Source: Massilia sp. TS11
Lineage (GTDB): Bacteria; Pseudomonadota; Gammaproteobacteria; Burkholderiales; Burkholderiaceae_D
DNA: 64,000 nucleotides
NCBI RefSeq assembly: GCF_022012445.1
Contig: NZ_JAKLTS010000003.1
Coordinates: 1-64,000, forward strand
Reading direction: 5' to 3'
Shown: positions 56,201 through 63,189 of the stretch, in pieces
Layout: each line of letters opens with the position of its first letter
Position numbering within the stretch: position 1 is the first letter of the stretch
Made by a program: the position numbers and the translations under genes
The notes under the pieces: model-generated
What the model was told of the DNA's origin: nothing
The model's input: the letters and a program-made list of their open reading frames with translations, nothing else
The model's database searches: none

Positions 56201-59200
56201 ACGGCCGTATCATGAGCTACGGTTCGACCACCTCGGGCCGTATTCTGCCTGTCTTTGGCTTCGTCAATAGCAGCGACGCAACTGCCAGCGGTACTATTTT
56301 GCAACCGGATCCGACGCAAAAACTGGGTGCGATGTTCTGGGCTCTAGATCGCGTGGAAGACCGATTCGGCAACTATATGTCGGTGACTTACGAGCGCAAA
56401 GCCGACACCAGCCACAAGTACGACATGGAAGAGCCGGTGCCCAGTGTGATTCGCTATGGCGCCAAGAATAGTTCCGCGCACGCTGCGGTCGAGTTCCGGT
56501 ACGAAGACCGTCCGGACCGCTGGACGCGTTACATGGATGAGGCCAGAAACGACCTGATCCGTCGCCTGCAATCGGTACGCACCTATGTCGGCACCAATCT
56601 CGACGGGGCGTTGCCGGCGACGGTGGTGCGCCAATATGACTTGGCCTATGAGGTGAGTCCGACCAGCGGTCGCAGCCTGCTGTCCTCGGTACAGGTATCG
56701 GCAACCAATCCGCAGACAGGTGCGCTGGAGAGCCTGCCGAAGACGACTCTCGCCTGGGGCAAACCTGATCCGGCCAAGAGCTATGGCTTTACGCGTTTTG
56801 GCAGCAATCAGACAGGCAACGACTGGGCCAATGCGCCACAGTTGTCGGTCGTCTTCCAGTCGGGAAGCGTGATCAATCATGAGCTGCATCCCGAGTATTT
56901 TGCCTTCATGGATTTCGAGAACCACGGACGCGCCGATGCGCTGGAGAAGAGTGTGGCGCCCGTGTTCTGGGACCATTCGACGCCTCTGAGTTCATATCCG
57001 TCAGACCGCCAGCCGGGTACGCGCAAGACCCAATATCGCTACTTCCACAACAATGGCAGTGGTGGGTTCACGCTGTACAACTACCGTTTGAGCACCAACG
57101 ACGCCTTCGCGGTCGTGGACGTTGCCGACTTCAATGGCGATGGTGCACCGGATTTGCTGGTGTCCTCGAACGGCTCCTCCGACCTCTTGATTTGTCTGTC
57201 GCCGCTGGCGGCCCCGGGGGCGCTGGGCGCGGCCGGTTCCACCATCGTCTTCACTTGTGACGCTAACCTGAAGACGACTTACCTCACCAATGGCCTGGGC
57301 CAGGTGCTGACTCCGTTTATCACCGATGTACTGGGTGACGGACGTTCGGCGCTGTTCGGGCGCCAGCAGCAGGATGGCACGGCCATGCTGTGCATTCAAA
57401 ATAACTGCAATCCGGTCAGCAATCCGCCGACAGCCATCATCGGCGTCGACTATGCAGCGGATGGTTCGCCAGAAATTTGGCGCCACAACTACTCGGCATT
57501 CGAGCAGATGGTCGACTTCACTGGCGTCGGGAAGACTTACGATGTGCGCTGGACCAAACCGCACTTTGAGAATGGCACACAAGAAACGCAACGCGGCTGG
57601 GTTGGTGTGACGATGATCCCAACTGTCAGCATGCTGGCGGTTGACGCGCCCAGTGCCGGTTTTGCCGTGGCGTCGATGATTCCTTATCGGTACAAGATGT
57701 ACGCACCGGTGGGGCCGGTGACGCCGACCAGCGTCGACCGCCGTACGCCATATTCGTTTGATTACTACTTTGGCGGCCTGGCGTCTTCGGCCGACTTCAA
57801 CGGCACCGGCTACAGTGGCCTGGCATTCGGCTTCCTGGAACACCAGTGGACAAGCACCACGCACATGGATTACAGCCGTGCCGACATGACCCTGTGCCTG
57901 TCTACCGGCCGCGCGCTCGATTGCCATGTCCGCAAGAAGTACAGCGGATCGAACTACATGGCTGTCCGCGGTGTCGGCAACTTCATTGGCGATGGACAGT
58001 CCACAATTTTGGTCGAGAAGATCGACAAGAACGCCTCGTGGATTACGCCGCAAGGCAACGGCAAGCTCGCGATGTGTCGCGTGCTGGGCGACGACGTATC
58101 CACGGCAGCCGATGGCAGCGATGACAGCAATCTGGTGTGCGACGACTGGGCCGGCCCGCCTGGCTTCAGCTACAGCGCCAATGCAGGCAATGACCGCATC
58201 CTCTTCATGGACCTGCTGGGCACGGGCCGCACGCAGATGGTGCGCTACCACGAAGACAACCAGGACACGAGCACGACGCCAAGCTATCGTTGGGAAGTGT
58301 ATGTGCCGAACGATGTGGCCGTCACCGGCCAGGCACTGGATCGCATCTACAGCGTGAGCAATGGCGTGGGCGCCACCCAGCGTGTCGAATATGCCGATGG
58401 CATCGCAACCGGCCTCGTGACGCAAACTGCCTCGGCCCTGAAATCCTACCCGGGCCACTTGAGTGGCGGCCTCGGCAAATACGTGAGCAAGCTCTTCACC
58501 AGCAATGGTGTCGCTGCCGATCAAGAGTTCGACTACCAGTACGCCGATCCGGCGGTCGACGTGCAGGGCCGCGGCGCGCTGGGCTTCCGCCTGGTGCAAA
58601 TCACGGACAAGCAGACCGGCTTCGTGACGACGACGGAATATTCGCAGACCTGGCCGAAGACCGGCTCGGTGCTGTCCAGTGTCGTCAAGATGGCGAATGG
58701 CTCCGTCTTGTCGAATACGACCAACACTTACCAGCAGGTGTCGACCTCTGCCGTTCTCGGCGCGCCGACGACCTGGTTCGTTGCCCCGGCCACCAGCGCG
58801 GTGCAGAAGTACGATACGAATGGCGCCGACCTGGGCCTGCTGAAAAGCTCGGGCGATGGCGCCTCGGGCGCAATCGTCTACGATGCCTATGGCAATTTGA
58901 CGGATAAAGTTGACGTACTGAGCGCCACGGGCACGACCGATACGTTCAAGACGGTGGTGAGCAACAAGTACTATCCTGCGGACACTGGCAATTGGCTGGT
59001 CGGCCAGCTCAAGACGGCCAGCGTCACGAAATCGCAATCGACCCTTTCCGGGCCTTTGTCGACCACGCGCACGGTGGACTACAAATATGCCGCTGACGCG
59101 ACTGGCGCCTTGACACAGGAAACGGTGCAAGACGGCGATACGAGCAAATTGATGCGCCTGGTGACGGACTATGGGCGCGATTTGCGTGGCTTGGTCACGT

Positions 59201-62200
59201 CCCGCACCCAAACCTGGTGGGACCCGGTGGCCGGCGCTTCCGTCAGCCGCGTTTTCAGTACTACCTACGATAACTCGGGGCGCTATCAAACATCGAGCAG
59301 TGCACCGGTGGCCGCTGGTAAATCCTTGAGCGAGACTTACGATGCCGACCCGGCGACCGGTGTACGCACGCGCCTGACAGGCCCGAATGGCTTGACCACG
59401 ATCTGGCAGATCGACGGCTTCGGCCGCGTCACGCTCGAGCGCCGCGCGGACGGCAACGAGACGCGCTCCTATGTCAAAGCCGTCAGCGGCGGCGATGCCA
59501 ACGGCAGCCCTGCCGGCGCGGTGCTGGCCGCGGTGACGACGCACTACCACGGCGACATCCAGATCGCCGTGCCCGCGGTGGCCTACACCGATTCGGTCGG
59601 CCACCAGCTGGGCAGTTTGAGCTACGGCTTCGACGGCACGGCGATCGTGACCGAGCAAAGCTATGACACGCGCGGCCGGCCGTCGGTGACGTATCAGCCG
59701 CGCTTCAAGGGCGCGACGGCCTTCATGGCCAAGTCGGTCGAGTATGACGACCTGAACCGGCCGGTCAAAGTGTCGGTTCCGCTCGAAAATACGAGCGCGC
59801 CGAACTCGCCCTCGTCCAGCTATGCGGTCACGACCACCAGCTACGACGGCTTCATCACGACGACCACCAATCCCTTGCTGCAGGTGAGGGTGGACCGGCG
59901 CTACCTCAATGGCCAGACCATGCAGGTCGAGGCCAAGATCAATGCGGCCGACCAGTCGCCCAAAGTGACCAAGTTCGGTTACGACCCCTTCGGTAACCTG
60001 CTGTGGACCAAGGACCCGAATGACAACCTGATCACGGTGATGTTCGATGACCTGGGCCGCAAGATCAAGCTGACGGACCCGGACCTGGGCGCGATCAGCT
60101 ACGGCGTGGACGCCCTGGGCCAGCTGCGCACGCAGACCAATGCCAAGAGCCAGGTCGCGACCATGTATTACGACCTGATGGGCCGGATGACGCAGCGCCA
60201 GGAGGCGGACCTGAGCAGCCAATGGGTGTACGACGCCCAGGCCGGCGGCGATTGCAAACTGAGCTTGAGCTGCGGCCAGCTGGTGGAAGCCTACACGGGC
60301 CCCAGCAACAACAAGGACTACGACCGCCTGCAGACTTACGACATCTACGGCCGCCCGAGCACGGTCCAGCAGACCCTGTACAAGGACGTCTACACCAGCA
60401 AGACCAGCTACGACGACTGGGGCCGCGTGGTGACGCAGGAGCACCAGCGCAGCGGCGGCAGCAACAAGCGCTACGACCAGCGCTACAACGGCTTCGGCTA
60501 TTTGGAGCGGGTGGAGCGCGGCAGCCTGGTGCTGTGGAAGGCGACTAAGCAGGACGCCCTGCAGCGCGTGCGCGAAGCGCAGATGGGCAATGGCTTGATC
60601 GAAAAGCTGGAATACGACGCCAACACCCAGCGCCTGTCGACATCGGATGCGCTGGCTGGCGCGGTGGACCGCGTCGCCCAGGTCTACCAGTACGACGCGA
60701 TCGGCAGCGTGAAGCTGCGTTCCCTGTATTGGGACACGAGCGGCTTCAGCGAAACCTTCGACTACGACGAGGTGAACCGCATCAAATCGTCGACCGTGAC
60801 GGGCGCTGCGGCCATCACCTACAAGTATGACAATGCGGGCAATCTGACCTACAAGTCGGACGTGGGCAATTACACCTACCCGACCCAGGGCGTGGGAGCG
60901 ACGCGTCCGCACGCGGTGCTAAGCATCGACGGCACGACGCGCGCGGCCGGCAACTACGGCTATGACGCCAATGGCAACCAGACCAGCACGCCGACGGGGA
61001 CCTACCAGTGGACCTCGTTCGACATGCCGCAATCGCTGACGAAGGGCACAGTGTCGAGCAGCTTCGCCTATGGCCCTGAGCACCAGCGCACGAAGCAAGT
61101 GCGCAGCGACGGGGTGACGGTGGTGTACGCGGGCGCATTCGAAGTTGAATGGACGGGCAACACGCCGAAGGTGAAGACCTACTGGCCTCAGGGCCTGGGC
61201 GTGGAGATCGACGATGCCACGGGCGCCAACACCAGTTTGTACTGGATGCACAAGGACAATCTGGGCAGCGTGGTGGCAATGACGAAGGCGGACGGCACGA
61301 TCGGCGAGCGCATGGACTTCGATGCCTGGGGCAAGCGCCGCACGCTAAATGGTCTGCCTGATGCAAGCGGCAAGACCACGCCGGACAGCATTGACGGCCA
61401 GATCGACAACAAGGGCTATACGGGCCATGAAATGCTCGATCAGCTCGACTTGGTGCACATGAATGGGCGGGTCTATGATCCGATGGTGGCGCGCTTCCTA
61501 AGTGCCGATCCATATATTCAAGATCCAGAGAACGGACAGAGCTATAACCGGTACAGCTATGTTCTGAACAATCCTACGAACCTTGTTGACCCCACAGGTT
61601 TCTTCGCGGAGTGTGGTGACAAGGGCAGCCCAAGTTGCGGTGAGGAGAAAAAGAAACCTGAAGCAGAAGTTCCGAAAGTTGAAGTGCAGGGCGAAAAGAC
61701 GAAGAATGGTCGGGACATGTCAAAGTTCCGGATCGATGTTTCGACAAGCGGCTCGCCATTCGCCGGGAATTATGTCGTCAAGGTGACTGGTCACTTTGGG
61801 GCTTCGGCCAAGAACCCATCGACTCCAAAGTTTGCACTTGGCAGTGGCGTCGCGGCATGCGGTCAGTGCCGCCGGTATAAAGGAAACCCGACTGCCGGAG
61901 AAATCGAAGGCGGTGCGTCTACCTTGCTCGATCTCATGCCTGGTATTGGTAGTGGCAAGTCAATTGCTCAGATCTATACTGGAACGGACATTATTACCGG
62001 TGAGCCCGTCAATCGAGGAGCGGAGACTGCCGGTGTCATTTTGGGCATGATACCCGGAGCAAAGATTGCCGGGAAGTTGGCTCTTAGTAAGTTCGCGGGT
62101 CGTGTGGTCGCGCCGGCGAAGCGTGCGACCGGCAAAACTGTCCTGGGTCACTATCCGAGTTATGTTGACTTGTCTGAGAGGTTGAACGCACGCCGCTTCG

Positions 62201-62418
62201 AGCTACCTGATTCAGTATGGAAAGGGATGAGTGAAGATGAGATATGGATTGCAAATCAAAAATTCTTAGACCGTACAATCATGCGCGGTGACGAAATAAT
62301 TCTTTCGAATCCGGTGGCTAGACCTGGCACATATTATGAAAAGGAGTTGAACTACCTAATGGACAAGGGATTTACGATTAGCACTGATGCAAGTCGAATG
62401 CTGCCTCCACTCAAATGA
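50251..62418 (+). CDS. Giant SpvB/RHS-repeat polymorphic toxin
   Basis: This 4,055-residue protein has an extended N-terminal signal (hydrophobic segment about 45-62, SSAFA cleavage). Residues about 65-520 hold five short Ig-like repeats (GxxFTVSWxTxNA...C). Three NBR1-type Ig domains (TTW...GxxxPxxW) follow at about 527-642, 643-756 and 1282-1392, with further Ig-like repeats between. An SpvB-type domain starts near 1843 (GAATYGIDIVVPPG, GLGWSLSGLSRIHRC). FG-GAP-like repeats come next, then YD repeats. The RHS core boundary is at about 3745-3781 (ARFLSADPYIQDP, NPTNLVDPTGF). The last 273 residues vary from the core: a pre-toxin segment (GTDIITGEP) and a C-terminal domain with Trp, then NQKFLDR and MRGDEI. 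The toxin type is unknown. Export could be by Sec and then surface display. Confidence 0.88.
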   Translation: MNRFTSRLVDRIRSFFSLQTQKETPIKARAKAAPWRLLANRGLGLRLLVGAIGLSTASSAFAYASISGSAPGSVAPGQSFTVSWTTSGANDISVFCNANNGGGYPAFGMNLPTSGSMSGVAPSGSTSITCSFYGFYTINGNVLEASSDTQTITIAQASPPPTISVSRSPSPMTAGQLYTVSWSTTNATSVSSSCESAGSPNGSASGTASASWVSSPPSCTWTAYGPGGSASTSETLSTNAAPPPMATPTVWGSVPGSVQAGSSFTVSWGTTNASQAQIFCRANSSGSYPVAYYPAPTSGSTSGTAPSGTGDTQIDCSFYGIRSDGYTVADYKSFPITQATPAPTLSLSTSSVSVTAGQSFSIDWTGTNATSVSYSCSASGSGMNTSGSGAGSSGTFSRTSSSTWVGYPSTCTFTASGPGGSVSRSATVTTTAAPAAVLSVSSPPSSVNAGDTLGWSWSSSNATDVAYSCSAAGGSTGSTHVALSGSTGMGVPSNWAGYTMSCTWVATGNGNPDSKSFSITVNSPPPALVNGASFSSQSTPPASMIAGQTANVSVTMTNNGTTTWTASDNYKLGSQNPQDSTYWGLWRVPVGTAVAPGSSYTFNFTITAPSTPGTYNFQWKMLKESVEWFGASSPNATVTVTAANDAAVGESYGTYGLPSFGVWPNSTSYAYVKMRNTGNTTWTANQYQLVSQNSPSNLWGTTSVTLNTSVAPGAVAEFEVPINTATAGYATLPFKWCLAKVGGSCFANSYDASIQINGAAPTTALTSAPSVTLYSGPGGVANYTITGTATPGNNARISSVDFLRSSDPVGTRISYSSAGTQSFSQVLSLPVGVHNIWARAIDNYNAANIQSSSPYVSVTVLAPPAPDTTLTAPDNNSTIVTAGTSSNVTITWNTAYTTGASFKSVTVYSDGNLATTISSTSTSAVVSLPVRSQAYGLSVRITDSNDRSAESNRIYVTVQQAQPPTTSFTTPSTNPTLTADGSGNASLSVVASATAYNGASVTKVEVYEGATLKATLNPSSFSGTVTLSGTGAHVLTLKIYDSNGQTNVGSNSVTVQVNAPAQTYGPIAGYVDSITYDVNGAAFLNGWVCDKYYDAAIPARIYAINGSGVKTLLTSQTTNLGNEAAVATSCGLPNSQVPHRWSISLGSFQAAYAGQNLEVYGFSTVRSVEEKIPGNSFTMPAPATAPVPSITNPTASTISTDLQVATTTISGTAVASSGRSISAVELVVDGGAAKPMTLSGGVWSVSVDLTNDATHTLLMRATDNTGAQGTASRTVSIAPITRKNDAEFVSQDAVPNLLAGQAGTTKVRMKNTGNTTWDASTYFLGALNPRDNLNWVNPPRVSLPNSVAPGQTVEITVNYNAAVIAGSYGFQWQMIQKNVEWFGAITANLQVNVAAQTDTSMSGLVSATPSNARVGTDGKLNVTITGKGTSTTNRLMRVDLMRNYFDGQGWRLTGTYNTNGSATGTLNLSSTMSLGTGYYGFKLRMTDVNGTVWESVPTYVNAINSSLLGQINGVRTTGSGANTGALLTGWACASGQDAALSYSLYTNGPGTGAGGTLVSTGTANTMTEGDDAAVRTSCATPNSSHSFVIDLVDVASKVSGGIPAGTPLYVLVQNASGTSTALPCADNNCAMPGSLRVALSTPADGDTVVAGSQVFLRAAIQPAANVADEIAFSVDGQWINGAWDAAAGAFFASKADFTANTSGYTVMAKVRQGGVTVYSPPVTLYVTPSNLYGLVMTKPANGTLTAAVAPVALTARPGGNTASVTEVRFYVNKVQVGTGTNTSGDWSYTWTPPRAGYYTINSASYNGTTLLAVSSGVRVGVGVDTGPSSSAPLAVSSSAPYLGNANAGTLPGSLGVSPGGAATYGIDIVVPPGAAGVQPHLSLQYDSQAGNGLVGLGWSLSGLSRIHRCGRTIAQDNINSRIAFNTTDRLCLDGQRLVAINKDASDAGYWADDAEYRTELDRFARVRAQGTGVANRSFIVQEKDGRIMSYGSTTSGRILPVFGFVNSSDATASGTILQPDPTQKLGAMFWALDRVEDRFGNYMSVTYERKADTSHKYDMEEPVPSVIRYGAKNSSAHAAVEFRYEDRPDRWTRYMDEARNDLIRRLQSVRTYVGTNLDGALPATVVRQYDLAYEVSPTSGRSLLSSVQVSATNPQTGALESLPKTTLAWGKPDPAKSYGFTRFGSNQTGNDWANAPQLSVVFQSGSVINHELHPEYFAFMDFENHGRADALEKSVAPVFWDHSTPLSSYPSDRQPGTRKTQYRYFHNNGSGGFTLYNYRLSTNDAFAVVDVADFNGDGAPDLLVSSNGSSDLLICLSPLAAPGALGAAGSTIVFTCDANLKTTYLTNGLGQVLTPFITDVLGDGRSALFGRQQQDGTAMLCIQNNCNPVSNPPTAIIGVDYAADGSPEIWRHNYSAFEQMVDFTGVGKTYDVRWTKPHFENGTQETQRGWVGVTMIPTVSMLAVDAPSAGFAVASMIPYRYKMYAPVGPVTPTSVDRRTPYSFDYYFGGLASSADFNGTGYSGLAFGFLEHQWTSTTHMDYSRADMTLCLSTGRALDCHVRKKYSGSNYMAVRGVGNFIGDGQSTILVEKIDKNASWITPQGNGKLAMCRVLGDDVSTAADGSDDSNLVCDDWAGPPGFSYSANAGNDRILFMDLLGTGRTQMVRYHEDNQDTSTTPSYRWEVYVPNDVAVTGQALDRIYSVSNGVGATQRVEYADGIATGLVTQTASALKSYPGHLSGGLGKYVSKLFTSNGVAADQEFDYQYADPAVDVQGRGALGFRLVQITDKQTGFVTTTEYSQTWPKTGSVLSSVVKMANGSVLSNTTNTYQQVSTSAVLGAPTTWFVAPATSAVQKYDTNGADLGLLKSSGDGASGAIVYDAYGNLTDKVDVLSATGTTDTFKTVVSNKYYPADTGNWLVGQLKTASVTKSQSTLSGPLSTTRTVDYKYAADATGALTQETVQDGDTSKLMRLVTDYGRDLRGLVTSRTQTWWDPVAGASVSRVFSTTYDNSGRYQTSSSAPVAAGKSLSETYDADPATGVRTRLTGPNGLTTIWQIDGFGRVTLERRADGNETRSYVKAVSGGDANGSPAGAVLAAVTTHYHGDIQIAVPAVAYTDSVGHQLGSLSYGFDGTAIVTEQSYDTRGRPSVTYQPRFKGATAFMAKSVEYDDLNRPVKVSVPLENTSAPNSPSSSYAVTTTSYDGFITTTTNPLLQVRVDRRYLNGQTMQVEAKINAADQSPKVTKFGYDPFGNLLWTKDPNDNLITVMFDDLGRKIKLTDPDLGAISYGVDALGQLRTQTNAKSQVATMYYDLMGRMTQRQEADLSSQWVYDAQAGGDCKLSLSCGQLVEAYTGPSNNKDYDRLQTYDIYGRPSTVQQTLYKDVYTSKTSYDDWGRVVTQEHQRSGGSNKRYDQRYNGFGYLERVERGSLVLWKATKQDALQRVREAQMGNGLIEKLEYDANTQRLSTSDALAGAVDRVAQVYQYDAIGSVKLRSLYWDTSGFSETFDYDEVNRIKSSTVTGAAAITYKYDNAGNLTYKSDVGNYTYPTQGVGATRPHAVLSIDGTTRAAGNYGYDANGNQTSTPTGTYQWTSFDMPQSLTKGTVSSSFAYGPEHQRTKQVRSDGVTVVYAGAFEVEWTGNTPKVKTYWPQGLGVEIDDATGANTSLYWMHKDNLGSVVAMTKADGTIGERMDFDAWGKRRTLNGLPDASGKTTPDSIDGQIDNKGYTGHEMLDQLDLVHMNGRVYDPMVARFLSADPYIQDPENGQSYNRYSYVLNNPTNLVDPTGFFAECGDKGSPSCGEEKKKPEAEVPKVEVQGEKTKNGRDMSKFRIDVSTSGSPFAGNYVVKVTGHFGASAKNPSTPKFALGSGVAACGQCRRYKGNPTAGEIEGGASTLLDLMPGIGSGKSIAQIYTGTDIITGEPVNRGAETAGVILGMIPGAKIAGKLALSKFAGRVVAPAKRATGKTVLGHYPSYVDLSERLNARRFELPDSVWKGMSEDEIWIANQKFLDRTIMRGDEIILSNPVARPGTYYEKELNYLMDKGFTISTDASRMLPPLK

Positions 62419-62819
62419 AAAAGCTTATGACTTTAGATGATGTTAAAGAGGAGCTTTCAAATCAAGGAATTGCGCCGTTGCGTGGTTTGAAAGGTGGGGG
62501 ATTCTGCAACGAGTCGGAGGAGTATGAGTTTAATAAGCTACGCATCCGATTGGGCGCAGATCGAGGGCAGGTATTCGTTGATGTCTTCTTGGCCTCGGCA
62601 GGGCAGTGGTTTGATTTGCCGTTGCTAATGCACGTAATGAACCAAGGTCAGGGAGACGACATCCCAATTAGTGATCAGGTTGAATTTCTTTTAACGCAGT
62701 GTAACGAATTAGTTGCCTTTGTCTCAGAACCATCATCACTACTGACGGTTAGTAGCGCGGGAAGGGAACGATTCATGCGTCGACGCGAAAGCCGTAGACA
62801 AGAAAAACCAGAAAGGTGA
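62415..62819 (+). CDS. Probable immunity protein for the RHS toxin
   Basis: This small protein of 134 residues starts four bases inside the RHS gene (ATGA overlap), which is the standard toxin-immunity layout. It has no signal peptide, so it acts in the cytoplasm, which suggests the toxin has a cytoplasmic target. The composition is more AT-rich than the RHS core, as is the toxin-encoding 3' end, a mark of recent exchange. I do not recognise the family. Confidence 0.75.
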   Translation: MKKLMTLDDVKEELSNQGIAPLRGLKGGGFCNESEEYEFNKLRIRLGADRGQVFVDVFLASAGQWFDLPLLMHVMNQGQGDDIPISDQVEFLLTQCNELVAFVSEPSSLLTVSSAGRERFMRRRESRRQEKPER

Positions 62820-62851
62820 TCGGGGTCGGTGATCGCGGAACGCCGAACGCC

Positions 62852-63189
62852 GGGGTCAGGTCTGACGGAACGTTGGGGTCAGGTCTGACTTTCGGACATT
62901 GGGCAGAAAGCTAGTAAACGCTGGGGTCAGGTCTGACATTCGGACATTCTGTTCGTTACCGAGGGCCGTTCGTTACTGCGTTACTGAAGTCAGGTCTGAC
63001 TTTCGGACAGTTGGACTGGGGCGGCTGGCTTATGGTTGTTTAGCAGTTCGCATGGTTTTGAATTGATATAGGCTTTTTCGACTTCCTTTTTGAAGAAATG
63101 CTGGGGTCAGGTCTGACTTTCGGACATTGAAGGAATTTAGGGCCAGGTCTGAATTTCCAATGCCGAGGTCAGGTCTGATTTTCGGACAT
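62852..63189 (+). repeat. Seven diverged copies of a GGGGTCAGGTCTGAC(TTTCGGACAT) repeat
   Basis: Copies start at about 62852, 62875, 62923, 62986, 63103, 63140 and 63165. The best ones share 26 bases: a GTCAG-GT-CTGAC dyad followed by a TTTCGGACATT tail. Copies 1 and 6 lack part or all of the tail. Gaps between copies range from about 8 to 94 bases and are unrelated in sequence, so it is neither a CRISPR nor a regular tandem array. The palindrome at 21-33 belongs to the same motif family. Confidence 0.85.

Noticed and set aside
57001..60912. Very long minus-strand open frame opposite the RHS gene, and similar ones opposite 12494-15445 and 19582-23643
   Set aside because: In GC-rich coding DNA the opposite strand often stays open. 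These frames have no domain, signal or ribosome site and are rich in Arg, Gly, Ala and His.
62852..63189. Possible CRISPR array
   Set aside because: Repeat copies are diverged, some lack half the motif, and spacers range from under 10 to over 90 bases. No cas genes are present.
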